The notes beneath the pieces are model-generated. The model was not told where the DNA came from. It made no database searches and was given only the letters and a program-made list of their open reading frames with translations. Position numbers and translations under genes: made by a program. Source: Bordetella petrii (lineage in GTDB: Bacteria > Pseudomonadota > Gammaproteobacteria > Burkholderiales > Burkholderiaceae_B). Taken from it: DNA of 55,940 nt. The stretch is taken from contig WMBV01000036.1 of NCBI GenBank assembly GCA_017745595.1, forward strand, positions 1 through 55,940, written 5' to 3'. Numbering within the stretch: the first letter of the stretch is position 1; the number at the start of each line of letters is the position of its first letter. Below are positions 1-9,671 of the stretch, in pieces.

Positions 1-680
1 CGCTGGCCCTGCTGGCTATGACCTTGTCCCTGTCCTGTATGCCGGCGGGCGCGCAATCTATCGACGCGGCGCGCATTGCCGCCAGCGGCGCCAATGGCGG
101 CGCGGCCTGTGCCAGTTGCCATGGCGCGCGCGGCGAAGGCAATCCGGCCGCCGGCTTTCCGTATCTGGCGGGGCTGGGGCGCGATTACCTGAACGAGCAG
201 CTCGAGGCCCTGGCCAACGGCGCCCGCCCCAACCCCGTGATGGGACCCGTGGCCGCCGCGCTGACCGCCCCCCAGCGGGCGGCCCTGGCCGATTACTACG
301 CCCAGCTGCCGCCGCCCTTCGATGCGGACACCCTGGCGGCGACCCGCGATGCGGCGGTGGCGCCGTCCGACACCGGCGCCTGGCTGGCCGTGCGCGGCGC
401 CTGGGACAAGAACGTGCCGGCCTGCAACCAGTGCCACGGCCCGGGCGGCATCGGGGTGGGCAGCACGTTTCCGGCCCTGGCCGGCCAGTCGGCCACGTAC
501 CTGGCGGCCCAGCTGCGCGCCTGGCGCCAGGGCCATCGGCCGCCGGGCCCGCTGGCATTGATGCCCGCGGTGGCCACCCGCCTGTCCGAACCCGAAATCG
601 ACGCCGTGGCCGCGTATTACGCCGGCCTGCCCAAGGCCGCGACGGCGCCGGCCCGCGCCACCGACGGAGGCCAGCCATGA
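1..680 (+). CDS. diheme c-type cytochrome (c4/TsdB-like), 5' end cut by window
   Basis: Periplasmic electron-transfer cytochrome with two heme-binding motifs, CASCH (residues 31-35 counted from the ATG at 18) and CNQCH (136-140). Each lies in a small cytochrome c domain with a candidate distal Met ligand (NPVMG and LMPAV), the layout of cytochrome c4. The reading frame is open leftwards to the window edge and encodes more hydrophobic residues (LALLA) before the ATG at 18. The signal peptide, and therefore the true start, probably lies outside the window. Its stop codon overlaps the ATG of the next gene (ATGA), so the two are translationally coupled. In organisms with thiosulfate dehydrogenase, a diheme cytochrome (TsdB) encoded beside TsdA takes its electrons, which suggests that role here. 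The family call is solid; the TsdB role is inferred from context. Confidence 0.85.
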   Translation, partial: LALLAMTLSLSCMPAGAQSIDAARIAASGANGGAACASCHGARGEGNPAAGFPYLAGLGRDYLNEQLEALANGARPNPVMGPVAAALTAPQRAALADYYAQLPPPFDADTLAATRDAAVAPSDTGAWLAVRGAWDKNVPACNQCHGPGGIGVGSTFPALAGQSATYLAAQLRAWRQGHRPPGPLALMPAVATRLSEPEIDAVAAYYAGLPKAATAPARATDGGQP

Positions 681-1600
681 AGACCGCAATGCACCGCGTC
701 TGGCGCCCCGCCGCGGCGGCCGCATGGGCCGCCGTCATGCTGGCGTCGGCCGCCCCGTCCCTGGCCGCCGACGCTGCGCCCACTTTCACGCCGCCGCCAG
801 CCGGCAGCATTCCGGATACCCCCTTCGGCAAGGTGGTGCGCCAGGGCGAACAGATATTCATGAATACGCCGGCCCACGCCGGCGAGTTCGTCGGCAATGA
901 CCTGAATTGCGCCAGTTGCCACCTGGACGCCGGCCGGCGTCCCGATTCGGCGCCGCTGTGGGCGGCCTACGTACTGTATCCGGCCTACCGCGCCAAGAAC
1001 GACCATGTGAATACGCTGGCCGAACGCCTGCAAGGCTGCTTCCGGTACAGCATGAACGGCAAGCCGCCGGCCGCCGACGACCCCGTCATCGTGGCCCTGC
1101 AAAGCTATATGTTCTGGCTGGCCGCCAAGGCGCCCACCGGCGTCAAGCTGGAAGGCCAGGGTTACCGCAAGCTGCCGCCCCCGGCCGCCCCGCCCGACTA
1201 CCTGCGCGGCCAGCAGGCCTACGCGCAATACTGCGCCGTCTGCCATGGCGCCGAGGGCCAGGGCCAGAAACAAGGGCAGCACTGGGTATTTCCGGCGCTG
1301 TGGGGCGATGCCTCGTACAACTGGGGCGCGGGCATGCACCAGCTGAGCAATGCGGCGGCCTTTATTCATGCCAACATGCCGCTGGGCCAGGCCGGGCTGC
1401 TGAGCGAACAAGAAGCCTGGGATGTGGCCTATTTCATGAACGCGCACGAGCGGCCGCAAGACCCCCGCTATACCGGCTCGGTCGCCGGGACGCGCGCCAA
1501 GTACCACGACACCGACGACTCGCTGTACGGGCTCGAGGTACAGGGCCACCTGCTGGGCAGCGACGCGCCCGCGCCGGGCGGCAAGCTGCGCGCCCCCTGA
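677..1600 (+). CDS. tsdA: TsdA-like diheme thiosulfate dehydrogenase
   Basis: Probable periplasmic enzyme that oxidises thiosulfate to tetrathionate. The 307-aa product has an N-terminal signal peptide (cut near ASLAADA), heme motif CASCH (78-82) and heme motif CAVCH (186-190). The segment LQGCFRYSMNG carries Cys121; TsdA enzymes use an unusual Cys as distal ligand of heme 1 in an equivalent segment. NMPLG (Met234) fits the distal ligand region of heme 2. The ATG at 677 overlaps the upstream stop and is preceded by GGAGG at 666-670. A strong terminator follows immediately. TsdA fits better than SoxA or a generic cytochrome c because of the Cys-containing segment, but direction of reaction (thiosulfate oxidation or tetrathionate reduction) cannot be read from the sequence. 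Confidence 0.75.
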   Translation: MKTAMHRVWRPAAAAAWAAVMLASAAPSLAADAAPTFTPPPAGSIPDTPFGKVVRQGEQIFMNTPAHAGEFVGNDLNCASCHLDAGRRPDSAPLWAAYVLYPAYRAKNDHVNTLAERLQGCFRYSMNGKPPAADDPVIVALQSYMFWLAAKAPTGVKLEGQGYRKLPPPAAPPDYLRGQQAYAQYCAVCHGAEGQGQKQGQHWVFPALWGDASYNWGAGMHQLSNAAAFIHANMPLGQAGLLSEQEAWDVAYFMNAHERPQDPRYTGSVAGTRAKYHDTDDSLYGLEVQGHLLGSDAPAPGGKLRAP

Positions 1601-1618
1601 AAAACCCCCGCGATACGG

Positions 1619-1647
1619 CGGCCGCCCCCATGGGGGCGGCCGATTTT
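1619..1647 (+). terminator. rho-independent terminator after tsdA
   Basis: A perfect 24-base palindrome (1619-1642, arms CGGCCGCCCCC/GGGGGCGGCCG) is followed by ATTTT. It separates the cytochrome operon from gmk. Confidence 0.85.
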
Positions 1648-1687
1648 GCTATCCTTCGCGTCTTACCCCTGTTTGTCTTTTCCACCC

Positions 1688-2320
1688 ATGTCCGAACACC
1701 CCGGCAACGTTTTCATGGTCGTCGCGCCCAGTGGCGCCGGCAAATCCAGCCTGGTCAGGGCCCTGCTCGACCAAGACAAATCCCTGGTGCTGTCGGTGTC
1801 GTGCACGACCCGGGCGCCGCGCAAGGGAGAAGTCGAGGGCCGCGAATACCGCTACATCGGCACCGAGCAATTCGAGGCCCTGCGCCAGCAGCAGGCCTTG
1901 TTGGAATGGGCCGAAGTGCACGGTAATTTCTATGGCACGCCGCGCGACCTGATCGAACAGGCCACCCGCGCCGGCAAAGACGTGCTGCTGGAAATCGACT
2001 GGCAGGGTGCCCGCCAGGTGCGCCAGCACTACCCGGCGGCCATCGGCATTTTCATTTTGCCGCCGTCCATCGAAGAGCTCGAACACCGCCTGAAGGCACG
2101 CGGCCAAGACGCCCCGCCCGTGATCGCGCGCCGCTTGCTGGCGGCCGGAGGCGAAATCGCCCACGCGCCGGAATGCGAATATGTTATTATTAATCAAGAA
2201 TTTAGCGTAGCCTTGGCGGAACTTGCGCAGATCATCAGCGCCGCCCGGCTACGCTTTTCGTCTCAGGCCGTCCGCCATGCGCCGCTGTTCGCGCAGCTGG
2301 GCATTCCGGCGGCTCACTGA
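1688..2320 (+). CDS. gmk: guanylate kinase
   Basis: Cytoplasmic enzyme that phosphorylates GMP to GDP with ATP. The 210-aa product begins MSEHPGN, followed by the P-loop APSGAGKSS. The GMP-binding region ([11 protein letters not shown], then EYRYIG) and [11 protein letters not shown] are typical of Gmk. The open frame extends upstream to an ATG at 1646, but that start lies in the terminator tail and adds 14 non-conserved residues, so the ATG at 1688 is preferred. It is followed by rpoZ and spoT in the same direction, the order gmk-rpoZ-spoT known in E. coli. Confidence 0.97.
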   Translation: MSEHPGNVFMVVAPSGAGKSSLVRALLDQDKSLVLSVSCTTRAPRKGEVEGREYRYIGTEQFEALRQQQALLEWAEVHGNFYGTPRDLIEQATRAGKDVLLEIDWQGARQVRQHYPAAIGIFILPPSIEELEHRLKARGQDAPPVIARRLLAAGGEIAHAPECEYVIINQEFSVALAELAQIISAARLRFSSQAVRHAPLFAQLGIPAAH

Positions 2321-2359
2321 AGCGATCTCCTCTATCACAGCACGTTCCAGGTGTAATCC

Positions 2360-2563
2360 ATGGCCCGAATTACCGTCGAAGACTGTCTGAACCAGATTCC
2401 CAACCGCTTCAAGCTGACGCTGGCCGCCACTTACCGCGCCCGCGAACTGGCGCAGGGCCATGCGCCGCGCATCGACAGCAAAGACAAGCCTACGGTCACC
2501 GCCCTGCGCGAAATCGCCGGCGGCCACACCGGCCTGGAAATGCTGCGCAAAGTCCCGACCTGA
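2360..2563 (+). CDS. rpoZ: RNA polymerase omega subunit
   Basis: A 67-aa omega subunit that assists folding and assembly of the beta' subunit and, in proteobacteria, contributes to ppGpp binding. It begins [10 protein letters not shown] and contains [17 protein letters not shown] and [13 protein letters not shown], diagnostic of RpoZ. It lies 39 bases after gmk and 21 bases before spoT, consistent with one transcription unit linking polymerase and alarmone synthesis. Confidence 0.97.
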   Translation: MARITVEDCLNQIPNRFKLTLAATYRARELAQGHAPRIDSKDKPTVTALREIAGGHTGLEMLRKVPT

Positions 2564-2584
2564 TCCGGGCCTGGGGGCGGCAAC

Positions 2585-4879
2585 ATGGCTTTTCCCCGGC
2601 TGAAGTATGCTTCCACGGGCCTGCTCGCCGCTTTGCGCGCGGGCTCCCGGCTGGGGCGGCGCCCCAGCAAAAAGGGCTCCGCCCCCCAGCTGGCCGCCGC
2701 GGCGGCCAACACTGAAGACGCCAGCCCGGCCTCGTCGCCGGTCGCATCGCTGGCGCCGCTGACCGAAATCATCGGCAGCTACCTCGACAAGAAAGACATC
2801 GAACGCGTGCGCGAGGCGTACCGCTTCGCCGACCAGGCGCACCTGGGCCAGTTCCGCGCCAGCGGCTCGCCCTATATCTCGCATCCGATCGCCGTCACCG
2901 AAATCTGCGCGGCCTGGAAGCTCGACGCCAATGCCCTGTCGGCCGCGCTGCTGCACGACGTCATCGAAGACCAGGGCATTGCCAAGCATGAGCTGGCCGA
3001 AAAATTCGGCACCGAAGTCGCCGAACTGGTCGACGGCCTGTCCAAGCTCGACCGCCTCGACTTCGCCACCAAGGCCGAGCAGCAAGCCGAGAGCTTCCGC
3101 AAGATGCTGCTGGCGATGGCGCGCGATGTGCGCGTCATCCTGATCAAGCTGGCCGACCGCCTGCACAACATGCGCACGCTGGACGCGGTCAATCCCGAAA
3201 AGCGCCGCCGCATCGCCCGCGAAACGCTCGAAATCTATGCACCCATCGCCCATCGCCTGGGCCTGAACCTGCTGTTTCGCGAGCTGCAAGACCTTTGCTT
3301 CGCGGCCATGTACCCCAACCGCTATCAGGTGCTGTACAAGGCCGTGCTGGCCGCGCGCGGCAACCGGCGCGAAGTCATCAGCAAGATCGGCGACGCGGTA
3401 TGCGCCGCGCTGCCCGCCGCCGGCATCGAAGCCGAGGTCTCGGGCCGCGAGAAAACCCTGTTCGGCATCTACACCAAGATGGCCGAACAGAAAAAGTCGT
3501 TCTCGGAAGTGCTCGATATCTATGGCTTTCGCGTCATCGTGCACACGCTGCCCGAATGCTATCTGGCCCTGGGCACGCTGCACCAGCTGTACCGGCCCGT
3601 GCCCGGCAAGTTCAAAGACTACATCGCCATTCCCAAAGTGAACGGCTATCAGTCGCTGCACACTACGCTGGTGGGCCCTTATGGCACGCCGGTCGAATTC
3701 CAGTTCCGCACGCGCGACATGCATCACATCGCCGAAGAAGGCGTCGCGTCGCACTGGCTGTACAAGGGCGCCGACGTCACGCTGAACGACCTGCAGAAGC
3801 GCACCCACCAATGGCTGCAGTCGCTGCTCGACATCCAGAGCCAGACGGGCGATTCGGGCGAATTCCTCGAACACGTCAAGGTCGACCTGTTCCCCGACGC
3901 CGTGTATGTGTTCACGCCCCGCGGCAAGATCATTTCCCTGCCGCGCGGCGCCACGCCGGTCGATTTCGCGTACGCCATCCATACCGACATCGGCAACCAG
4001 GCCGTGGCCGCCAAGGTCAACAACGAATTCGTGCCCCTGCGCACCGAACTGAGCAGCGGCGACGCGGTCGAGATCATCACCTCGCCCGCCTCGCGCCCCA
4101 ATGCGCAATGGCTGAACTACGTGCGCACCGGGCGGGCGCGTTCCGAAATCCGCCATTATCTGCGCACGGTCAAGTACGAAGAATCGGTGGCGTTCGGCGA
4201 ACGGCTGCTCGAACAGGCGCTGCAAGAACTGCACCTGGACCTGCCCGCCTCCGACGACCCCGCCTGGCAGAAGCTGGCTCGCAGCACGGGCGCCAGCTCG
4301 CGCGACGAGATCCTGGCCGATATCGGGCTGGGCAAGCGGCTGGCCACCGTGGTGGCGCGGCGCTTCGCGCCCGAACACCAGCTGGTGGCCACTACCGCGG
4401 CCGCGGTCGATGAAATCACCTCGGCGCGCAGCGCGCCCATCCTGATCCAGGGCAACGAAGGCCAGGCCGTGCAGCTGGCGCCCTGCTGCGGCCCGCTGCC
4501 GGGCGACCCCATCGTGGCCGGCCTGCGGCTGGGCCAGGGCCTGGTGGTGCATACCGCCGACTGCCCCATCGCGGCGCGCCAGCGCGCGCGCGAGCCCGAA
4601 CGCTGGGTCAATGTGGCCTGGGACACGCAAACCGCCAAGCACCTGTCGACCCGGCTGGACGTCATTACCCGCAACGAACGCGGCGTGCTGGGCCGCCTGG
4701 CGGCGGAAGTCACGGCGGCCGACGCCAACATCGTGCAGATCACCATGCACGACGACGCGGTCTCGACCGTGTCGCTGCACCTGACCATCCAGGTCGACAG
4801 CCGCAAACACCTGGCGCAGGTCATCCGTGCCATCCGGCACGTGCCGCAAGTACAGAAGATCGTGCGGGTCAAGGGCTAG
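2585..4879 (+). CDS. spoT: bifunctional (p)ppGpp synthetase/hydrolase
   Basis: A 764-aa Rel/Spo homologue that controls the stringent response. Domains in order: an HD hydrolase domain (His near 100, HDVIED at 124-129, RLHNMRTL near 192), a synthetase domain (YGFRVIV, then NGYQSLHT), a TGS domain (VYVFTPRGK near 437) and a C-terminal ACT domain (NERGVLGRL). The synthetase motif here is KFKD, the basic type found in bifunctional enzymes, not the acidic EFDD of RelA, so both activities are likely intact. The first 50 residues are low-complexity and poorly conserved, so the start could lie slightly downstream. It ends 19 bases from the convergent Bug gene. Confidence 0.95.
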   Translation: MAFPRLKYASTGLLAALRAGSRLGRRPSKKGSAPQLAAAAANTEDASPASSPVASLAPLTEIIGSYLDKKDIERVREAYRFADQAHLGQFRASGSPYISHPIAVTEICAAWKLDANALSAALLHDVIEDQGIAKHELAEKFGTEVAELVDGLSKLDRLDFATKAEQQAESFRKMLLAMARDVRVILIKLADRLHNMRTLDAVNPEKRRRIARETLEIYAPIAHRLGLNLLFRELQDLCFAAMYPNRYQVLYKAVLAARGNRREVISKIGDAVCAALPAAGIEAEVSGREKTLFGIYTKMAEQKKSFSEVLDIYGFRVIVHTLPECYLALGTLHQLYRPVPGKFKDYIAIPKVNGYQSLHTTLVGPYGTPVEFQFRTRDMHHIAEEGVASHWLYKGADVTLNDLQKRTHQWLQSLLDIQSQTGDSGEFLEHVKVDLFPDAVYVFTPRGKIISLPRGATPVDFAYAIHTDIGNQAVAAKVNNEFVPLRTELSSGDAVEIITSPASRPNAQWLNYVRTGRARSEIRHYLRTVKYEESVAFGERLLEQALQELHLDLPASDDPAWQKLARSTGASSRDEILADIGLGKRLATVVARRFAPEHQLVATTAAAVDEITSARSAPILIQGNEGQAVQLAPCCGPLPGDPIVAGLRLGQGLVVHTADCPIAARQRAREPERWVNVAWDTQTAKHLSTRLDVITRNERGVLGRLAAEVTAADANIVQITMHDDAVSTVSLHLTIQVDSRKHLAQVIRAIRHVPQVQKIVRVKG

Positions 4880-4898
4880 GGCCCGCGCCCGCGCGCGC

Positions 4899-5867
4899 CT
4901 ATTCCACCTTGCCGATGCGCCGCACCGCGCGCGCCATGGCCTGCGCGTCATCCTTCCAATAGGCGGCGAACTCCGGCGCGTCCATGTACTGCACCGGGCT
5001 GCCCGCCCCCAGGATGGTCTGCTGCACCTTGGGGTCGTTGAGCGCCTTGCGCGACGCTTCGCGCAGAAGGTCCACCACCGCCGCCGGCGTGCCGGCCGGC
5101 ACGAAGATGCCCGACCACTGCACGAACTTGACGTCATATCCCTGAGAGGCCAGCGTGGGCACCTGCGGCAACGCGGCCAACTGCGTATCGCCCCAATGAG
5201 CCAGGGCGCGCAGCTTGCCGGCCTGGATATACTGCACCACGCTAGAAGGTCCGCTGGATATGGCATCGACCTGTCCACCCAGTAAAGCCGCTACCGCCGG
5301 GCCAGCTCCCGTGAACGGCACGTGCGTGACGTCGATATCGGCGGCTCCCTTCAGCATTTCCATCGGCACGTGCATCGAGCCATAGATGCCCGAACTGCCG
5401 TAGTTCAGCGCGCCGGGCCGGCGCTTGGCTTCGGCCACGAAGTCTTGCACCGATTTCCAGGGCGAATCGGCGCGCACGATCAATACCGTGGGATCGGCGG
5501 TCACGCGGGCAATGGGCACGAACTGATCGAGCTGGAAAGCCGCCTTGCGACCCAGAATGCGATCGGCCTCGGGCAGGATGGAGATCGACGACAGGCTCAT
5601 CAGCACCGTATAGCCGTCGGGCGCCGCGCGCGCGGCCTGGCCGATACCGACCGACCCGCCCGCACCCGCCTTGTTCTCGATGACCACGCTCTGACCCAGT
5701 TGATGCGACAGCGCCTCGGCCACCGGCCGGGCCACCGTGTCGGCCACGCCGCCGGGCGGAAACGGCACGATCATGGTGACAGGCCGATCGGGATACTGCG
5801 CCTGCGCCCAGCAGGCCACCAGCCCCAGCGCGACGCCGCACCACCATTTGCTTGCGGGGAAAATCAT
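4899..5867 (-). CDS. Bug-family periplasmic solute-binding protein (TctC-like)
   Basis: Periplasmic receptor of the tripartite tricarboxylate transporter family, greatly expanded in Bordetella-type genomes. The 322-aa product has a signal peptide ending near CWAQAQ, then YPDRPVTMIVPFPPGG, VVIENKAGAGG and PDGYTVLMS, the canonical Bug ligand-loop motifs. GGAGGGTTGGAGAC precedes the ATG. No TctA/TctB membrane genes are nearby, so it is an orphan receptor. It probably uses a permease encoded elsewhere or acts in signalling. The ligand cannot be predicted. Confidence 0.92.
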   Translation of the reverse strand: MIFPASKWWCGVALGLVACWAQAQYPDRPVTMIVPFPPGGVADTVARPVAEALSHQLGQSVVIENKAGAGGSVGIGQAARAAPDGYTVLMSLSSISILPEADRILGRKAAFQLDQFVPIARVTADPTVLIVRADSPWKSVQDFVAEAKRRPGALNYGSSGIYGSMHVPMEMLKGAADIDVTHVPFTGAGPAVAALLGGQVDAISSGPSSVVQYIQAGKLRALAHWGDTQLAALPQVPTLASQGYDVKFVQWSGIFVPAGTPAAVVDLLREASRKALNDPKVQQTILGAGSPVQYMDAPEFAAYWKDDAQAMARAVRRIGKVE

Positions 5868-6145
5868 GTCTCCAACCCTCCTTGGACGTGGCGCGGCGGC
5901 GTGCGGCGGTGCTGCTGGCCGTGGGCCGCTCCTTGATAATGAACCAATTGGATCGTTTTTTTTTCACTGCCGATGCTAGTCACAGTAGCGGCTGCTTGCC
6001 TGATCAGCCGCAACTTATTTGGCAGGTCGGGCTCACTCTAGAACGCTACCGAACCCGAGGCAAGCGTTTTTGCAGGCCGAGAATATCCAATTGGTACAAG
6101 ATCATCGATCGCACCGCGCCCCCGGCTGGCGTCCAGCCGCCCATG
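5868..6145. other. intergenic region between Bug gene and glnQ terminator
   Basis: No gene seen. The sequence is clearly more AT-rich than its surroundings around 5935-6110. It contains two inverted copies of ACCAATTGGAT (5943-5953 and 6089-6099, the second as ATCCAATTGGT), each centred on the palindrome CCAATTGG. These could be operator half-sites for the Bug gene. An A9/T9 tract lies at about 5957-5965. Confidence 0.4.
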
Positions 6146-6176
6146 AAAAAATGCCCGGCACCACGGGTGCCGGGCA
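6146..6176 (-). terminator. rho-independent terminator after glnQ
   Basis: Read on the minus strand, the stem TGCCCGGCACC/GGTGCCGGGCA is followed by a run of six T. It lies 27 bases beyond the glnQ stop. Confidence 0.85.
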
Positions 6177-6202
6177 CTTCAGGGACGCCGTTGCGCGGTG
6201 GC

Positions 6203-6931
6203 TCAGGACACGTGCTGCAGGAAGTCGCGCAGCCGCTGGCTGGGAGGCTGCGACAGCAATTCCGCGGGCGGCCCGTCGTGCGCCACCTTGCCGCCATCGA
6301 TGAAGATCAGCCGGCTGCCGACTTTGCGCGCGAACTCCATTTCGTGGGTCACCACCACCATGGTCATGCCTTCTTCGGCCAGGTCGCGCATGACCTTCAG
6401 CACTTCATGGCGCAATTCGGGATCGAGCGCCGAGGTCGGTTCGTCGAACAGCATCAGCTTGGGCTTGATGGCCAGGGCCCGCGCGATGGCCACGCGCTGT
6501 TGCTGCCCGCCCGACAGCTCGGACGGGTAATGATTCATGCGCTCGGCCAGGCCGACCTTGCCCAGCAGCTCTTGCGCCTGCGCGCGCGCGTCGGCACGCG
6601 AGGCGCCGCGCGTGTGCACCGGCCCGAACATGACGTTTTCCAGCGCCGTCATTTGCGGGAACAAGTTGAACTGCTGGAACACCATGCCGGCTTCGCGGCG
6701 GATGGCGCGGACCTGCGCGGGCGGCCCCTTGACGCTCTGGCCGTCGACCAGCAGGTCGCCGCCCTCGATCGTTTCCAGCACGTTGATGCAGCGCAGGAAG
6801 GTGGACTTGCCCGAGCCCGAAGGGCCCACCACCACCACGACTTCGCCGGCCTCGATATTCAGGGTAATGCCATCGAGCACGGTAGACGGGCCGAAGCGCT
6901 TGATGACGTTGTGGAACTCGACCATGCTCAT
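6203..6931 (-). CDS. glnQ: glutamine-type amino-acid ABC transporter ATPase
   Basis: Cytoplasmic ATPase driving import of a polar amino acid. The 242-aa product shows Walker [11 protein letters not shown]-loop VFQQFNLFP, signature LSGGQQQR, Walker [12 protein letters not shown] and the switch His in VVTHEM. The frame runs open far upstream, but MSMVEFHNV at 6931 is the natural start because its ATG overlaps the permease stop (ATGA). It is the last gene of glnH-glnP-glnQ and is followed by a terminator. Confidence 0.93.
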   Translation of the reverse strand: MSMVEFHNVIKRFGPSTVLDGITLNIEAGEVVVVVGPSGSGKSTFLRCINVLETIEGGDLLVDGQSVKGPPAQVRAIRREAGMVFQQFNLFPQMTALENVMFGPVHTRGASRADARAQAQELLGKVGLAERMNHYPSELSGGQQQRVAIARALAIKPKLMLFDEPTSALDPELRHEVLKVMRDLAEEGMTMVVVTHEMEFARKVGSRLIFIDGGKVAHDGPPAELLSQPPSQRLRDFLQHVS

Positions 6932-7587
6932 AGTATGCGCATCCTTTTTTCCGCCACGCGCAGCGCCAGGGCCAGCGTGCCCGTCAGGATCAGGTAGATG
7001 ATGGCGACCGCCGACCAGATTTCCACTGCCCGGAAGTTGCTGGCCATGATTTCCTGGCCTTGGCGGGTGAGTTCGGCGACGCCGATCACGATGAACAGCG
7101 ACGAGTCTTTCAGGCTGATGATGCACTGGTTGCCCAGCGGCGGGATCATGCGGCGAAACGCCACCGGCCCGATGATGTGCACCAGTATCTTGTGAAACGG
7201 CAGGCCCATGGCCTGCCCGGCCTCTTGCAGGCCCTTGTGCACCGATAGCAGCGAGCCGCGCACGATTTCGGCGATATACGCGCCCGAATTGATGATCAGC
7301 GTGGCGATGGCCGCCCATATCGCGTCGATCCGCAGGCCCGGCACCATCAGCGGCAACGCGAAATAGATGAACATGACCTGCACCACGATGGGCGTGCCGC
7401 GGATCACCGCGATGTACACCTGCGCAATGGCGGACAGCAGCCGGGGGCCATAGGCACGGGCCACGCCCGCCAGCGCCCCCAGCACGAAGCCGCCCACCAG
7501 GCCCCAGAAAGTGATCTTGACGGTCATGAGCGTGCCGTCAAGCAGATTGGGCACGGCTGCCCAGATGACCGACCAGTCGAATTGCAC
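6928..7587 (-). CDS. glnP: glutamine-type amino-acid ABC transporter permease
   Basis: A 219-aa inner-membrane permease of the HisM/GlnP family with about five membrane segments. The C-terminal cytoplasmic EAA loop is readable as [20 protein letters not shown]. The start codon is GTG at 7587, preceded by GGGGAAGG on the minus strand. It overlaps glnQ by four bases. A single permease gene implies a homodimer, as in E. coli GlnHPQ. Confidence 0.92.
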   Translation of the reverse strand: MQFDWSVIWAAVPNLLDGTLMTVKITFWGLVGGFVLGALAGVARAYGPRLLSAIAQVYIAVIRGTPIVVQVMFIYFALPLMVPGLRIDAIWAAIATLIINSGAYIAEIVRGSLLSVHKGLQEAGQAMGLPFHKILVHIIGPVAFRRMIPPLGNQCIISLKDSSLFIVIGVAELTRQGQEIMASNFRAVEIWSAVAIIYLILTGTLALALRVAEKRMRIL

Positions 7588-7662
7588 GGCCTTCCCCTAT
7601 GTGTGGTGATGCGGACGGCGTCCCGCCTGGCGGGGGCGCCGCGCGACCCGGCCGGGCGCTCA

Positions 7663-7678
7663 GGCCGGTGAACCGGCC
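7663..7678 (-). other. stem-loop between glnH and glnP
   Basis: GGCCGGT-GA-ACCGGCC forms a perfect 7-bp stem in the 113-base gap between the receptor and permease genes. It has no T-run. Hairpins in this position commonly stabilise the receptor mRNA so that the binding protein outnumbers the permease; that role is inferred here. Confidence 0.4.
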
Positions 7679-7700
7679 CCGCGCCCTGCCGCGGCCAGGC

Positions 7701-8447
7701 TCAGGGCTGCTTGCCGAACCACTTGGTGTAGATCTCATCGTACTGGCCGCTGGACTTCAGCGTGGCCAGGGCCTGGTTGACCTTGGCGACCAGGTCGCTG
7801 CCCTTGGGGAAGGCGATGCCGTAGAAATCGCCGCTCTTGACGGTGCCCACGACCTTCACGCGGCCCTTGCCGGCGGTGTTGGCGTAGTACTGCACGTTGG
7901 GGGTGTCGTGCACGGCGGCGTCCACCCGGCCGGTGGCCAGTTCCAGATAGGCGTTGTCGATGTTGGGAAACAGGCGCAGCTTGGCGTCCGGCACTTCTTT
8001 TTTCATGAAGTCGACCGTGGCCGTGCCCGTCTTGACCGCGACGCTCTTGCCGGCGAGGTCTTTGGCCGACTTGATATCGCTGTTGTCGTTCGCCACCAGG
8101 ATGGCCAGGCCGCTTTCATAGTACGGGTCTGAGAAATCGATGACCTGCTTGCGGTCGTCGCGGATGGTGATGCCCGCCAGCGCCACGTCGATGTTCTTGG
8201 TTTGCAGGCCGGGGATGATGCCGTTGAAGTCCATCGGCTGCAGCTTGTATTTCAGGTCGAGCTCTTTGGCGATAGCGGCCCACAGGTCGATATCGAAGCC
8301 GGTGTAGGTGCTGCCCTGCTTGAATTCGAACGGGACGAAAGCCGTGTCGGTGGCGACGATCAGTTCCTTTTCTTGCGCCGCGGCGGTGGACATGGCGCCG
8401 ATCAGGCTCAGGCCCATCAGCACGGCGGCGATTTTGCGCTTAATCAT
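7701..8447 (-). CDS. glnH: glutamine-type amino-acid ABC transporter binding protein
   Basis: A 248-aa periplasmic receptor with a signal peptide ending near STAAAQ. The mature part matches the E. coli GlnH pattern closely by eye: [14 protein letters not shown] near the N-terminus, [33 protein letters not shown] and YTKWFG at the end. This supports glutamine rather than a generic polar amino acid. The frame is open to 8525, but the ATG at 8447 has a CAGGAG ribosome site and begins a proper signal peptide. It is the first gene of glnHPQ, divergent from the C45 peptidase gene. Confidence 0.92.
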   Translation of the reverse strand: MIKRKIAAVLMGLSLIGAMSTAAAQEKELIVATDTAFVPFEFKQGSTYTGFDIDLWAAIAKELDLKYKLQPMDFNGIIPGLQTKNIDVALAGITIRDDRKQVIDFSDPYYESGLAILVANDNSDIKSAKDLAGKSVAVKTGTATVDFMKKEVPDAKLRLFPNIDNAYLELATGRVDAAVHDTPNVQYYANTAGKGRVKVVGTVKSGDFYGIAFPKGSDLVAKVNQALATLKSSGQYDEIYTKWFGKQP

Positions 8448-8610
8448 CGAAATTCTCCTGTAGAGACAACAGGCCCAGCAGGTACCGGGCGATCGATCGG
8501 CGCGCCGCGGCGGATGGCCCGGCACGCCTGCCGGCCCATGTTAACGCATCTGTCCCCATGGCAAGCACGCGCCGGATAATTACAATCGGATCATTCATGG
8601 GAGACTTTTC

Positions 8611-9633
8611 ATGCCGTTCAAGCCCGTACGCATCGCCGGCACCCGCCGCCAGATCGGCCAGGCACTGGGCAAGCTGGCGCGGCCGCTGATGTCGGTCTAT
8701 CTGGATCAAAGCGCCACCTGGCAGGCGCTGCGCCCATGGCGCGGCCATGCCTACCTGCAGGAACTGGCCGGCCACGCGCAAGAGGCGCTGCCCGAAATAT
8801 GGGAAGAATTCGAAGGCCTGGCCGAGGGCCTGCGCATGCCGGCGGCCGATCTGCTGCTATGGCATTGCCGCGGCGACCTGCTGCACAAAACCACCGATGG
8901 CTGCACCTCGGTGGCGCTGCAATCGCCCGAGGGCACGCGCTGGATCGCCCACAACGAAGACGGCGACCCTTATCTGTACGGGCGCTGCCATGTGGTCGAC
9001 ATACAGCTCGATGACGCGCCGGGCTATGTCAGCTTCTATTACCCGGGCTCGCTGCCGGGGCACACATTCGGCGCCAATCGCGCCGGCCTGGTGCAAACCA
9101 TCAATAACCTGCGCACGCGGGCGCGCCGCGCCGGCGTGCCCCGCATGTTCCTGGCGCGCGCCGTGCTCGACTGCGAAACGCTGGACCAGGCCACCGAACT
9201 GCTGGCGCACATGCCGCGCGCCGGCGCCTTTCACCACACCCTGGGCGAAGCCGGCGACCCGCGGCTGCTCAGCATCGAAGCCACCCCGGGCGCCTGCTCG
9301 GTGGAAACCGTGGCGCGCCGCTACGGACACGCCAATCACATGATCCACCACGGCACACAACGCGTGCCGCAGGTCATCACCGATTCGTCGCGGGCACGCC
9401 AGAACCGCATCGACGCCCTGGTCGACACCTGGAACGAAACCACCGGCGAAGCCAGCCTGGTGGCCGCCCTGCACGACACCGAGGGCGCATTGCCCATCCT
9501 GCGCACCGCGGCCGACGACCCCGACGACGAAAACACCCTGGCCACCGCCGTGTTCGAACTGACCGACGAACACGTCGCCCTGCGCCTCTACGACCGCAAG
9601 GCCCGCGCCGCGCAAGACATTCCGATCAGATAG
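8611..9633 (+). CDS. C45-family N-terminal-nucleophile hydrolase/acyltransferase
   Basis: A 340-aa member of peptidase family C45 (relatives: penicillin isopenicillin-N acyltransferase and bile-salt-hydrolase-like Ntn enzymes). The expected nucleophile is Cys98 in TDGCTS, exposed after autocatalytic cleavage of the preceding propeptide; AHNEDGDP follows at the usual distance. GGGAGA precedes the ATG. The natural substrate is unknown; the family cleaves or transfers amide-linked acyl groups. It stands alone, divergent from glnH and convergent with the oxoprolinase gene across the repeat array. Confidence 0.85.
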   Translation: MPFKPVRIAGTRRQIGQALGKLARPLMSVYLDQSATWQALRPWRGHAYLQELAGHAQEALPEIWEEFEGLAEGLRMPAADLLLWHCRGDLLHKTTDGCTSVALQSPEGTRWIAHNEDGDPYLYGRCHVVDIQLDDAPGYVSFYYPGSLPGHTFGANRAGLVQTINNLRTRARRAGVPRMFLARAVLDCETLDQATELLAHMPRAGAFHHTLGEAGDPRLLSIEATPGACSVETVARRYGHANHMIHHGTQRVPQVITDSSRARQNRIDALVDTWNETTGEASLVAALHDTEGALPILRTAADDPDDENTLATAVFELTDEHVALRLYDRKARAAQDIPIR

Positions 9634-9671
9634 CGGCCGGCAGGGTGGCAGGCACAGCGCCTGCACATGGC

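Noticed and set aside
2249-5278. 1009-aa minus-strand open frame opposite spoT
   Set aside because: It is the shadow of a GC-rich coding strand; spoT on the plus strand has clear domains, and the minus frame shows no family.
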